Below are positions 13,557 through 25,548 of a stretch of DNA of 64,000 nucleotides, piece by piece. The stretch covers positions 248,001 to 312,000 of the forward strand of contig WHUZ01000011.1 of NCBI GenBank assembly GCA_015179045.1, given 5' to 3'. The notes beneath the pieces were generated by a model. It ran no database searches. It was not told the origin of the DNA and was given only the letters and a program-made list of their open reading frames with translations. The DNA comes from Kalaharituber pfeilii (lineage: Eukaryota; Ascomycota; Pezizomycetes; Pezizales; Pezizaceae). The number at the start of each line of letters is the position of its first letter. Positions within the stretch are counted from its first letter, which is position 1. The translations under genes were made by a program, and so were the position numbers.

Positions 13557-15157
13557 ACATCCAGTACCTTCCAGCGCCTACCGGAGCCTAGCCCCTCACG
13601 CCCGTAACACAGGCCCTACATTTTAGACCAACGTCGCGGGAATTGTCATTTGCTGGTGGCCAAGTGTCAAGAGTCACGGCCGTTTTGCTAACGCGAATGA
13701 AATTGGTTGACATAAGACCCATAGTTTCTGGTTGCCATGAGAACACAGCTTGATGGTAGCTCTTTCGCTTAGTCGGATACACATCCCCAGATTGGATAAT
13801 TACGAAAGAAGCAGATTGGCCACCTCCTGGGAGTCTCCTTCAGCATGTGGGGGGAAATCTTGCTCCAACGTCACACAAGATAGATATGGGTGGGTGCTTA
13901 TGAAGTATATTTCCGTATGTGTGCAACCCCAAGACCAGTGATCTCCAGTTGAAGCTAACTGAATTGTGCAACTGGTTCAATTAATTACTCAGAGCGTGCA
14001 GTTTACGAGCTCGCAGACGTGCGTGGAAGATAAAGCAATTTGGTACTATCTATGCTTCCGTTATCCGTTTATCATAAGCAATCTGCTTCACCTTACAGGC
14101 GTCATGCAATTCCTGTTGAACAGCTGGCATGGAGACGCCGAAAGGGCATCCACCCTGCAGGGACGCCATAGAACGCATCTCGACCCCGTCGTCATGATAG
14201 CCGAAGCTTGATACGGCCCATTGATATGCAGGCGAAAGCAGAGTGTTTATATCGCTTGCGCTCATATGATAATTAGCTATCAGACTGGTAGCGGTAGAGC
14301 TGCACTGGAGTCCAGACTGGTGCCGTGCCGTGGCTATCGCAAGCACCGAACTGCAGCTCTGGCGGGTCGCTGCCCTGCGAATGCGCTTATCCTCTGCGCG
14401 GAACGCTGTTGAAAGTCGCAATCGAAACGTACTCTATGATACAGCGCTCCAGTCAACTCTATACAGCGCCGGGCCGGGGTCCGCCACGTGACGCAGGACG
14501 CTAGCGGCCCCGATTATTTGGCGCGCTCGGACGCTGACTCGCAGGCTCCTGGCTGATAAAGCTCACACGAGCCGTTGCGCCGCCAGCTAGCCCTTGGCCA
14601 GTCCTTCATATTTGCCCCATCGCCCTCCCCCGGATCCCGCCATTTCCCCCCACCCCCCCGAACACATCTCTGGCCGCCAGAGCACAACGTGAGAGCGCAG
14701 GGCGTGAATCGGCAGTCGAGTCTCCGCTTCGCGAGCATTAACCGCGGATACTACAGCGTTCCCAGGCGGCAGCATTAAGTGAGTCAGCCCATGAGTATGC
14801 TCTGTTTCGCCAAAAAAAAAACAGCTGACTGACGGTAAACCGGCCACAGATTGTTGGAAATCCGGCCATAACCCATTGGTGCCAGGCAGCTCCTCCTTGA
14901 TATCGTTTACCGATATCCACGCACATCACCATTATTCCTCGCCTGGGCAGATACCTGCGGTAGCATGCAAGAGGGGGTGGGTGGTAGTACTGCGGGCAAG
15001 AGCAACTGATCTTAACACTAGAAAACTTTTCCAGGACCGCTTTTCCGCTGCGACTTGGACTTGATAAATCTCCCAGGCAACATAGATTGTGTACTTAATT
15101 TTCCCTCGCTGTCACAGCCCCTCAACGCGCGTTTGACTCACTGCACCTCCATTCAAC

Positions 15158-15763
15158 ATGTGCATCATCTCTATCAACCACCATCCGTCGTGCAAATGCA
15201 CCTACTACATCCTTGAGCAAGATTGTGGCGCATCATCAACATCACACCCTTCATGCGTCCAGTTCATGTCGTTCAAAATGTCACGATGGTCAACAAAAAC
15301 ATCATACATTCGAAAGATACCCGGGCAGTGCGGCGCATGTTCTGGCACAGGGGACTCAAGTGATGTGCTTGCACGGATAAATGTGTTGAACAGGCCGTCT
15401 ACGTCCGATGCAGTATCGAGCTCAAGAACCACTAGCTCGTTGGGGAAGTGGAGGCCCGATACTGGATTGAGCGTCCACACTGAGGCGAGTTTGGATAGTG
15501 TCAGCTCGCAGGTCAGTGTATGTAGCAACTTTCGGGTAGAGGGCCTCAGCAGGAGCGTAAGCATGGGAATAAAAACCTTTCATGCACAAAACAGAGCAAC
15601 AGGTGAGGTGAGCGATGACAGGTCAAAGCCAACGAGATCCAAGGCTATTTGGAAATCATCCAAAATCAGCCCTTTCGAAGACAGGTTCACTCGGCCAGAA
15701 ATGGAGTGGAGGCGAACATCCAGCCCGGATGAAACCGAGCCCATATCGTGCTGGATCCTGTGA
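15158..15763 (+). CDS. Small cysteine-containing protein, unknown function
   Basis: A single open frame of 201 aa with an ATG in a good context (CAACATG). The N-terminus MCIISINHHPSCKCTYYI, then HPSC about 25 residues on and later IPGQCGACSG, gives a spaced Cys/His pattern. I recognise this style from short Pezizomycotina proteins that begin MC-x-H-x-C and carry a CxxC further on; none has a known function that I can name. No signal peptide or membrane segment is visible. The C-terminal half is Ser/Thr- and Arg-rich and probably disordered. The minus strand has long competing frames with no recognisable pattern. It faces the secreted-protein candidate convergently. It could be spurious. Confidence 0.5.
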   Translation: MCIISINHHPSCKCTYYILEQDCGASSTSHPSCVQFMSFKMSRWSTKTSYIRKIPGQCGACSGTGDSSDVLARINVLNRPSTSDAVSSSRTTSSLGKWRPDTGLSVHTEASLDSVSSQVSVCSNFRVEGLSRSVSMGIKTFHAQNRATGEVSDDRSKPTRSKAIWKSSKISPFEDRFTRPEMEWRRTSSPDETEPISCWIL

Positions 15764-16661
15764 TGCGCCCAGCTCGTCACGCTGAAATCTCTGCATCTAG
15801 TCATCTTCCAGGACAATACACGCTTCTGCCCTTTCGCCCTGTATATCACCAGCATTTTTGTTGTTTCTGCTACTGGCGTAACTGTTGTCACTGCGAATTC
15901 ATTATCGGCCGGCGCTCTTGATTGTCTTCATTCTTTCGATACAAAGTCTTTCATCACCTGCTCTTGCATGAAATCTCTCTACTCATATTGTCTATTCACT
16001 AATCGGCTATTTGGTCTGTTTTATCTGGTTTGTTGATCTGCTGCTTTTGTCGTGATATTCCGGACTGGGATTTTGCGCTTGCGTTTTCATATTGGGATTG
16101 CTGTGGAGCACATTGCCGTGAGTTCATTTACGCTGATGTTACTGCTCTTCGGCTCATTTTTACTCTGATTTGTCTGGACATAAACATATCTAGTTGCAGC
16201 TACTCTGTCTTCATTCTACTTCTGGCCTACCTTTTGCACTGGTTTTGCGTTTGTCACCTTCTCATTACTATATTGCGCTGGATTTTCGTATTATTATACC
16301 TCTTACACCGGCAGGACGGAAGCAGCTTCGGGAAGCACATGAAAAATACAATTTTATCTTGGAATTGAGTGGGGGTTGTATGTTGGTTTGCTTTTCGATT
16401 TTCTTGATTTAATTGATATCGAGGCTTGTGTCTCCGAATGATATTGAGAGATATACAAATAAGGCCCCAGGCCCCTGTTGAACGATGCTTACAGTATTTA
16501 TTTGAGTTGAGTTATTGATATTGGTACAACAGATATACCCCTGCCTTATCCCGTCCCAGGCTCGCAGGTTACCGCGAGTAAAAGTTTTGGTAGATCTGCT
16601 GGGCCTGATTACTGCCTTGGTCAAATGGTGCACCGTTGATAACAGAATCAAAACTAATTAC
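15764..16661. other. Intergenic between convergent small genes
   Basis: T-rich; the longest open frame (from 16030) is hydrophobic by base composition only. Nothing else seen. Confidence 0.5.
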
Positions 16662-17036
16662 CTAACGATTAGAGCATTCGACCGTGTCCCACGAGTAGCA
16701 TCTGCACTGGAGACGCAAGAACCCACCACACTTTCCGACGCATGGGGGACGGTTGTTGATGAAGATGCCAGGCGCCTGTGGAGTATTAGCAAGTCGTTGA
16801 ACTTTATAGGTGGTTCCGAAGTACCTACGTTGACACAAAAAAGGTCACAGAGGGCTACCGCAGGGAGACGTGTCAGCTTGGGTACAGAAAGTGCGAGTAG
16901 GGCGCGAGGAAGGTGATTTGAATGGGTCGTGTTACTAACGGTTCAGTGGACAGCCTTTGCTGCCGGCCTTAAAGTAGGCGGCTGAGCTGGTGGTTGCGAG
17001 GGTAGAGAGGATGAAGGCAAGGACTACGGGGTGCAT
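16662..17036 (-). CDS. Candidate six-cysteine small secreted protein
   Basis: Two exons, 17036-16940 and 16801-16662, joined by an intron with donor GTTAGT and acceptor ATAAAG, give 78 aa. Exon 1 encodes MHPVVLAFILSTLATTSSA, a clear signal peptide with likely cleavage after the SSA, then AYFKAGSKGCPLN. Exon 2 encodes LQRLANTPQAPGIF, then PPCVGKCGGF, QCRCYSW and VECSNR before the stop. The mature peptide would be about 59 aa with six cysteines, an even number suited to three disulfides. I do not recognise a family. The acceptor is weak, and an alternative (CAACGTAG) would add residues in the same frame but makes a stop with the only other donor. Extracellular location is inferred. Such proteins are often effectors or antimicrobial peptides, but nothing here shows which. 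Confidence 0.5.
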
Positions 17037-17963
17037 TGCTAGTGTGGTATAGTGAGGAAGGGGATGAGTGCTCTGAATATTGCTGGATTGGATAAGAGGA
17101 GATCTGTGGGCAGTGCTGTTGCTGATGGTATTGGTGATGTTTTTGGGAAAGGCTGGCGTCGAGCTCGAGGATCACCGGCTATTTATGACAGAATTTCAAC
17201 TCAATCCAGCTCATTGATTGATAGCAGTCATATCAGGACCACATGCACATGCTTCTGCAGGATTATGGACAGCAACAAACTCAGTGTCTTGCATAGCCTT
17301 TAGCATAAGGATTGAAGTTCACGATTAGGAAACTGTAGGCTCAGGTACTTGGTCGGTGGTACGGATCTTGTACGCCGGTATAGATGCTGATTGCTAAGTC
17401 TACTGGTTAGTCGTGAAGAATGAGCGGTGAACAGGGTACAGGAGAATAGATGCTTAGCGATAGTCCGTGGAACGGTGTTTCTGGTCTAGGCTAATGGGCC
17501 CACAGGGCCCAAAGGATAATAGGATGTTAAGGAATGGCCATAATGGCCAATGTCGAAACCAAGGTCAAGGATTCTTCGCTTACTTAGTTTTTCGCTTGTT
17601 TAGCAAGCGGAAAGTGCATATCCATGTCGATATTGGAACGTTTTAACTATCAGGACTGGCAAATTTACTCACAGTACACTTTAGATGTACTTTAGTTGCT
17701 CGGGCGGAAAGACCTGGACCTACGTGACACAGATCTTGTGTCACGTGTAATCAATGCTACTATTAGAGTTCGGAAGCTGGGACTTGTCTGAGAGATGAAC
17801 TCCGTGGGGCTCGCTAAAGTGATGGGTGTGAGAGGGAGCGTACATGCGGGAGATGCGGAATTGAACTGTGTGTACCAGAGTGACGGGAAGCGCAATTGGA
17901 TGATAGTGTGGTTCTTAATTTGAGGCCAAGGAAGAAAATGCGCGGCCGGGCGGCTAGTGTTTG

Positions 17964-18020
17964 GTTGGGTAGGTATTGGTTGGGTTGGGTAGGTATTGGT
18001 AGGGTAGGTATTGGTTGGGC
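17964..18020. repeat. GGTTGGGTAGGTATT tandem repeat
   Basis: Three imperfect units of 15-20 bp, TTGGTTGGGTAGGTATTGGT-like, in direct tandem; G-rich on the plus strand. Confidence 0.7.
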
Positions 18021-19785
18021 AATAGAATTTATTGGGGTGTGTTGGACTCGTGGAACGCTACGGTTGATATTGAATGGAGGTAGAGAGGACGGTTGCTATA
18101 TTTAGGCCTGGTCACGCATTGATATTGATATGAATATACGCCTGTTGGGATTAGTGAGTGGCACCTTGATCGGGTGTATAGAAACGCTTTGATAAAGGCT
18201 TGAATTGGTATGGTTGGTGTGAATGCACTGCAACGGATGTTGTTCTTGTGGATTGGTGTGCTGGGCTGATTGATTTACTTAATATATTTTATACAGGGCA
18301 GCATTCTCGAGCAACAGGGAAGGTGGTACATTAGATGCACATAAACGGCGCGGCAACAGTATGAGAGGAAGGAGTGCCATATTCGGACCAGTATGCAGTA
18401 TGTATCAAGTAGACTTGAGGACAGCTGCTTTCTTATAAATATATTGAGTATGCAGCTAACCTTACGACCTTAGAGTATGGTCCAAGCTAGTGAAGAAGGT
18501 TATCATGGGATGATATACTCTGTCGTGATACTTACATGGACAGCCGAATCCACTTAATCAATTGCCGATACCAAATGTCACCAACAATATATCGATTTTG
18601 CGCACTACTTCAAGGATTTAGGAAGCCATTCATTCACGATCAGCAAGTTATTAATCGCTGTCTGCTTGTGAAGTATTTAGGTTTTAACAGGATGGATAGA
18701 TGCTGGGGCCGGCTACCTACCTGTAAATGATCGCTTATTATTAATTGCTTGGAAGTGCGTTCATGATAGGGAGGAAATTGAAAAAGGTTAACCTGCGTGA
18801 TGCCAGTATACCTTCTCCTTGATTGTGGTGTGCTCAAGTAGTTAAGTATACGTACAGGACTCTTTTTGACCTACAGTAGCTCGCTCGCCGACCAAGAAAA
18901 GAGAAACCACATTAAGGCCTGCGAGAAAGCTACATGAAGTAGAAATTCGAGTCGGACGTAAAACGGTGCTTTGTTTTGTTGATGTTTCGTTCTTAACTTT
19001 GCCCTGCAAAAATCGAATCGTTAGTAAAAGAACATATGACCAATCAAGAGCATCAAGCTCGTAACATCTGGCAGATCTGGAGTCCTATGTTGATTCTGAG
19101 TCGAAGTCCTCCGAGGCCAGAGGCCGCACTTTAATTCGGAACTTAATCATCGTCGGCGCTCCCCTATCGGGGCATTCACTCCCTCACCTCCACCCCCATT
19201 GAACAATAAAATTAGCTATGCGGATTGAACAGAATCTCCTATTGGACAACGTCCCTTGTCTGACTAACGGCAGAATTAATGAATAATCAGTGCTCACTCC
19301 TTCACTCGTAAAAACTACCCTCGCGTTAAGACCTGCTGGTTCTCAATTCAACCACTAGGTGACCATCTCTGTCTGCAGAGAAGCAAGGCCTCAGGATGGT
19401 GAACTGCCGTGGAAGCCTGATCAGAAGGTTAGCGAGATGGATAACCTCAAAGGCTGCACCTCCGTACCTATTTGAACTACCAAGGTTTTGTATAACTTTC
19501 CCACTTCTAACATACCAACTGTAAGGGGGTACTTCTATCCACTTTCTCCGGGGTAGGGGGGACGGGCACTGAATAAACCGAAGTGAATTGACGAAAGCCA
19601 TTTTGAATACCCCCCACTATTATAAAGTTATGTTCTAAGTTGCATACTTCCGATGGTGCAGAGATAATTTAGGGAAGGCTTGGCGGGCCTGGCCTTGGAG
19701 AGTCTTGGCAGGCGTCTGCATGTATGAAGGGGGCGTGAAGGATACTTCCTGCTGTCAAGGACTGTTGAAGATTATGCGACACACA

Positions 19786-19825
19786 AGAACCGAGACTATG
19801 AACCGAGATTATGAACCGAGATTAT
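19786..19825. repeat. 13-bp tandem repeat, three units
   Basis: Units AACCGAGA(C/T)TATG follow each other directly; purely a sequence observation with no known role. Confidence 0.75.
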
Positions 19826-20480
19826 GGTATAAGGTTATTCCATGTGATGAGGAATCTATGTTGTGGATACGTGTTGAGAGAATGAGCAACCTTAATACTC
19901 GCACAATTTGCTAGCAGCTCATGTCTATAAATAGGTGGATGTTAGGAGCACATATCGCACATCTAATACACAAGTCATAAGAGTGAACAATACTATACGA
20001 AGTCTACTACATAATTCTAGATATTTTCTTCAAGGACGACAGTTCTTTCGTGGCTGGCATTGTGCATTTAGCGGGGGGCACGCTGGGGCATGCTGCGGCC
20101 AGATTGATAAATATGTAAATACTTGCTTATTAGTAGGTTGTTACAGATGCTCCTGAGGCACTGCGTCACTATAGCGCTTCTCAACTTGAAAATATATCAA
20201 CTCCAATTACTGGTACCCCAAACATAAATCCCCTGGTCTCAAGATCTATGATTTTTCTCAACTGGACATGAATGAATTGAGATGTGCAGCAAGTATACCG
20301 CTACAATAAGTATAATGCGACTTCTCGATGCAGAAAAACTAAAAAGCGAGCTGGATATATTAGATAGCAGACGGCAGATAGTTGTTGCTGCCGCGTTTAA
20401 TTTGATTGTTCTGTGTATTCACTCGATTCCCCCTTATTCCTCTTCAATCCAAATTAGTCACTACCACTAACCACTAACCA

Positions 20481-20808
20481 CTAACGATATATGAAGATTT
20501 CATCTCCTCCTCCATTCCCTACGATACCCAACAAGTCCGCACCAATATCCTCCGTTGTGAACTGCCGGTCATTCTTAGCGTATTGATGCCTACAAAAGGA
20601 TGTAAGAATAAATAGAATGATAAATATCGGAAGATAGCGGGCAAAGAGAAAGAGAATGGATGAACATAAAGATAAGAAAAAGATAGAGAGGGTGTAAGGA
20701 GAGCGAAGGCTGCGAGAGGGTTTGCCGTTTATTATACCCAGGAATATTCCTAGAGATGTTGACATCCCGGAGCAGTTGTGATGTCGACGGGGAAATTCGA
20801 AGTTGCAT
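20481..20808 (-). CDS. Doubtful two-exon small gene, 59 aa
   Basis: ATG at 20808; exon 20808-20738, donor GTATAA, a pyrimidine-rich intron of 148 nt ending TTTTGTAG, and exon 20589-20481. The phases match. The protein starts MQLRISPSTSQLL and ends with an acidic, Gly-rich tail (ADLLGIVGNGGGDEIFIYR). The intron shape is convincing, the protein is not recognisable, and the real product may begin further upstream in another exon. It lies just downstream of the large leftward gene on the same strand. Confidence 0.25.
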
Positions 20809-21349
20809 CCAGCAAATAAAAACGAGCCCCGTCCAGAAGCACGCACGAACAGTTAGGAACTAAGAAAAAGAAGCAGGCTGGTATCTTGAGAAATAGCTGC
20901 AAGGAAATTAAGAAATACCATGCGCAAAGAAGAAATAACAAGTACTCTGCAGATTCGACCTAGGCCCAAGACACCATGTATATGTTACTAAGTTTAGAAA
21001 GGTGTATTTCACCTCGTCGGAAAAACCTAGAAAAGAAAATTGGAAGAATAGAAAACACAAGAAATCAAATAAGACTTAAGTAGATTCGTTATTGCAGAGT
21101 AAATAGCTGGAGCTGTGTAAGACAAAAAACCAAGTTAACGAAATAAACCGGAACAAAAAGAGGGGTAGGAAAACAAGAACAAGCGAAAAAAATAGCAAAG
21201 CTAAAAAATGACGCCTAGTTCATGTCACACCAGACATAAATAAAAGAACCTCCCAAATATCAGTGAACATATTATTTTCATGAAACGAAACGAGAACAAA
21301 ATATAGGAAAAATATGGTGACAGTAGGCGGAGGATGCAACGATGACTAG

Positions 21350-24300
21350 TTACTTGAATAATCCTCTATACCACTTCTTTGCCTTCTTGACTTTTGCTGC
21401 CTTGCCGTCAGGAATCATAGGCTGCTCTTCCACTAGCGTAGTTTGGACTGGTGCAGTGCAGCTGCGATTCTCGAAGAGGTTATCCACTTCGTATGCGAGT
21501 TCAGAATCAAAAGAGAGTGGCGGAAAAGCAAATTTATCAGATTCAGTGTATGCACCCTGCATGTTGGGAGCGACAGGTTTTCGTTTCACCGTATGCTGAG
21601 GAGGGGAAGCGGGCGGATGAACAGTCGGTGTAGCTGGTGAGGGTAAAGAGGTTGCTAGAACCAGTGGCACAACAGGGGAGCTCGGAGTCATCGGCGGCGG
21701 CGGTGCTGGCGTAGATGTTGCTTTGGACAACAACTGGGAAGAATTAGAAGATACTTGTTTTTCTTGTTGCTGCTTTGGTTGAGGCAGCGAATCGATCCTC
21801 GGAGGTGGACTGAGGCTGGTTCCTGGTGCATTTGTCGTATAGACTATAGGCAGACCACTAATCAATGCTTGCAAAGTCTCAGATGCTTCTGTGACGCTCT
21901 CTGAGGGGACTGATTTCCGAGCGACACTTGCAGGTGAATTAGGAGAGGCTACCACATGGGGAGGAACTGTTGTAGTGCTAATCGTAGCTATAGTGGTAGG
22001 TGACGTTTTCGATGCAGATGGCACAATAGTGCTCTTGCTGTCTTGAGATGATTCAGCTCCCGTAGGTAATCCGGTGCTCTTTGGTGCCGCTATCAAGGTT
22101 GAAGTGGATGCTTCTAGTCTACCTTGAGCAGCTTCTGTTTCAAATTTTTGTGACTGAGTCATTGACGGTGTCCTGGAAGGATGCTTCACTGCCCTGGGTG
22201 GCATCACTCGTGATACATCTACACCTCTTCCAAAAATTTCAGTTTGAGAGGTAGACTCTGCAGTTGCGAACGGGTCAATGCTCTTATCTGTAGGCACAAC
22301 AGAGGATGTTTGATTGTTTCCCACGCTTGTTACTGGTACTGGAGCAGTGATTGCGCTAGATAGTGTCCTGGAATGCGGGATATTAGCCTTGTCGTTAACG
22401 GACTCCGCACTTGTTTCCACGGCACTCTCCCCAGTCCTCTCAATTTCCTTTTTGCTCAACATAGTCACCGTCTCCTTTCGAATATATTGTTGTGCTTCTT
22501 TCTTCTCCAAATCTACCCGGCTTGTGACGTCTGTCCGTTTTGGAGCAACAGCAGCAACGGTCTGAATTTCAGATGCTTGCACATCTAGCACATTCTCCAT
22601 AATATTACTAATTCCGCTCTCATATGGAAATTTGGTATCTGGCTTCTCCACCATCCGTGCCTTCTCTAATATTTTCGATCTGAGCGCTTGTAAATCCACT
22701 TTCACTGTGAGTGAATTCCCCCTGCCTCGCCGTGTCCTAATTTTTTCTTCCTCCTCCCCTAACCTGTACCTACATCCGCCGCATACTCTGAGCGCGCACC
22801 AACTGCACATCCACAACCAAAGCTTGCCAGCAGCAGCCTGTCCGTCAGGCGAAGTCTCGCCACTCTCATTGCCAAAGCCACCGCACAACATGCATCCAAC
22901 TCGATGTTGCCAGTTGCCAGTCCTTTTCATAACGCTTGTGCTGCCATGGCCCATCATACATTCTTCCATCACAAGGCTGATATCCCTAGTAAAAGAGCTC
23001 TCCTGCAACGGTCCAGGCATGATGGGAGCCGAAAGTTTAATTTGTCGAGCAATTGGTCGATTGATAGGATTACCATGCATTGATGAAGCCGATGAAACCG
23101 TAACAGGGGTCGCAGGAGCAGAAATCGGCGAGGGAGGAGCGTCAGTACCATGTGCTGGGCGGGATGGCTGATAATGATGGGATTGCAAATATCCTTGTGG
23201 CTGACTGGGCTTTGACCAAACCGGATTAAATTGTCGAACAGTTGAATCCGGGACTGTCATTTTTTGATCCTGGTATTTCTGAGACCTCTCTGTCACGCTT
23301 TCATTGTCGCTGTTCTGACGCCCCTCATTCGAATTTGAGCGAGATGGAGGCGTGGGAGTTAACGAGGGGGTAGGAAGAGCAGTGGGTATCGTTGGCTGTG
23401 ATTGCTCTTCACACATCCGGTTTAAAGTGAAATTTTCTGCAGTTGTCGAGTTATGCTGCGTCCCCTCGGTGAAAGTACCGGTTCCAATTTTAGTTTTCAA
23501 CTCGCGTCTGTCCTGTGGTGGAGATTGAGGATTGCCAATTGGCTTTGGTCGTGGGGGGGCTGGAAACTTTTAGGATTTTGCATGCGCCCTGGGTGGTCTG
23601 TAGGGTCCTGCAGTGATATTTCAAAATCATAATACTGAGATGGAAGCTGGCTTCCATGTATATCTTGCAACGGGCCAGTTCGAGGCCTCCCGTTACGAAA
23701 AGCAGGTGGATACTGAGAGTAGGTGTTTATACTATGCATATGGTTTTGATTGCGGACAGACTGTGCCGATGGTCTGTACATATCTGGAGAAGCAGCCAGT
23801 CAGTAGCCTCATCTTTGGATATAACGCTTTAGTTGCGAAGTAACTCACTGGGAATTCTAGGCATGGGAGGAATATTCGCTCCTCTTCTCTGTGCCATATT
23901 CGTAGGGCCCATGTTCGTATTTATCAGTCCATCTAAGCCAGCCATACTCGTTCCCATGCCCATGCCTCCAACGCCCCCTCTCTCTCCGGGAACGGCATTT
24001 ACCATGATGCCATTGCTTTGACCATTGCCATTCCGATGAAGATCTGGCGTCACACCTCTGGGAGTATGTGCCCTTTCCAAGGCATCCGGTACGATATGTG
24101 AGTTGACATATCGACGTCTTTCCCCATTGGAAATGTTAGGTCCCTTGAAGCTTCTTGGAGAAGGGGGCACACTATCAGCATAGCCCTCCATACCATTGTG
24201 TGCATAACTGGCAGCTGCCCCGCTGGTCATACTTTGGCTTCTAAAGAGGTTGCGATCACGATTTTGGTATGAAGCAGCACCGTTTCTTTGTAAATTAAAG

Positions 24301-25070
24301 GGTCCGTGCCTTGGTGCACCATGCGGATGCGGATACCGGTCTACTCCAAGATTGCTATTCGTTAAATCTGTACTATCCAGAGCAAGAGTGGGTCCGGGGC
24401 GCTGAAACTCGTTAATAGATGGATAAGGCCCATCCTGGACAGGTGACCTCGCAGTGCGAATGGGGGGTGATGTAGTTAATCTGCGGAGTTGTTGCTGGGA
24501 ATTTTGCAGCGGCATAGGCGGTAAATTGGGTGAATTTCGCAGCGGAGATGAATATCCATTGGCTTCTGACAGGCCACGCTGAGGAGGTTGTTGAGGGTTA
24601 TTCCCTTGTAGTGAAGATCCTCTGCCTTGGTTTGGTAATAAACCAGGGTTACTATTCCTGGATGAAACCAGCCGATCGGACCCCTGGTTATTTACCGCAC
24701 TGGCTCCCGCAACGTTGTTCAGTGGCGACTGTGGCTGATTTGATCGCGGTGATGGTGATGATAATGTTTGCCCAGGTACCCCACCTCCTGACTGCAGTGG
24801 ATCCACCGTAACTGAAGGCCCTGAACCATTAACTCCTGCTCTTCCTCCACGACCGCTGTTTGCCGTTGCAGTGGGTGTTCTTGAAAGCACGCCTCTGTTG
24901 GCCGGATTTCCTCCCTCCACGGCCGACGACGACGAAGCGGGACGGGACGAGCTTCTCGAGAGGACTCTGAATCTAGAAGGACTTGATGGAGCAGGGTTGC
25001 CGCTACTCTGCACGGCCTTCGCAGACTCCCTCTTCTTGCCTGACAAGGTTCTGGGCAGGAAGCTAGGCAT
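21350..25070 (-). CDS. Large disordered protein with Cys-rich module
   Basis: Exon 1 is 25070-23849 (407 codons, starting MPSFLPRTLSGKKRESAKA), intron 23848-23784 (donor GTGAGT, acceptor CTCCAG), then coding to the stop at 21350; about 1,218 aa in all. Most of it is Ser/Pro/Asn/Gln-rich and probably disordered. At about residues 600-655 is the only folded-looking part: GCMLCGGFGNE, then LWMCSWCALRVCGGCRYRL, giving CxxC...CxxC-x4-CxxC, likely zinc-binding. A basic C-terminus KVKKAKKWYRGLFK follows. I know proteins of this architecture in filamentous fungi but no function. A run of seven G at 23553-23559 puts the two parts after the intron out of frame by one base (see findings). Codons upstream of the start are open and protein-like, so an extra 5' exon is possible. 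Confidence 0.75.
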
Positions 25071-25263
25071 GATGGCGGTGGCCGTTGAGCCTCGCCGTCT
25101 GGAGCGCTTTGGTCCCTGAGGGCCTTCGTGTGTTGTGCGCTATCACAGAGTAATGACGGAGGTGCTCTCGAGCAAGCTTCCTATAGCTAGAGGCGCGAAG
25201 GCATGTGTCAGTCAAATGGCTGCTGAAACATTCAATAGAGCGGCCCACCCGCTCTTGATTCAC

Positions 25264-25548
25264 CTACGCCTTTCGCTCTCTCTTTTCCAGCGGTGGGGAG
25301 GACGGCGTCACGCCAATGTCGAGATTTAGGTTTGGCTTTCTCTTGAATTCGATAGGGTTTGGCGTCCCAGATCTCCTCGACAACGTGATGTCGCTCGGGG
25401 TGAGTTTTAATCTCCTGCCCGCTATCTGCAGTGGCTGCGTATCAGCCGCGGTGGTGGTGGTGGTGGTGGTGGTGGTGGTGGTGGTGGTGGTGGTGCTGCT
25501 GCTGCTGCTGCTGCGGGGCCGAATCAGCAATGAGCCCGTGTGCAGCAT
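25264..25548 (-). other. Upstream ORF or unannexed 5' exon with Ser/Thr tracts
   Basis: ATG-initiated frame of 94 aa about 190 nt upstream of the large gene. It has Ser then Thr homopolymers from (AGC)n and (ACC)n, then a protein-like stretch LKLTPSDITLSRRSGTPNP and PNLNLDIGVTPSSPPLEKRE. It could be a regulatory upstream ORF, or a true first exon, because codons directly before ATG 25070 (GPKRSRRRGSTATAI) are also in frame and follow a CTCAG. The donor that would join them in phase is not evident. Confidence 0.35.
25450..25516. repeat. (GGT)n/(GCT)n trinucleotide tract
   Basis: About 15 GTG/GGT units followed by about seven GCT units on the plus strand; length-variable sequence in the 5' region of the leftward gene. 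Confidence 0.85.

Larger units (their letters stand above)
7101..15157. other. Gene-poor region
   Basis: About 8 kb without a supportable intact gene. It holds a copia relic (11530-12008), an LTR-like segment and a tandem repeat (13190-13560), poly-A runs near 7960-7979 and many short frames without family motifs. The look is of decayed repeats. Confidence 0.5.
17037..20480. other. Gene-poor region with short tandem repeats
   Basis: No supported gene. Contains a GGTTGGGTAGGTATT-type tandem repeat at about 17964-18020 and three 13-bp GAACCGAGATTAT-like units at about 19786-19825. The first bases upstream of 17036 are probably the promoter of the secreted-protein candidate. Confidence 0.5.

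Noticed and set aside
15205..15891. Minus-strand frames opposite the small Cys-containing gene
   Set aside because: No start context or motif; the plus frame has a better ATG and the Cys/His pattern, though the choice is not certain.
16515..16916. 133-codon plus-strand frame
   Set aside because: It is antisense to the spliced secreted-protein candidate and has no recognisable pattern.
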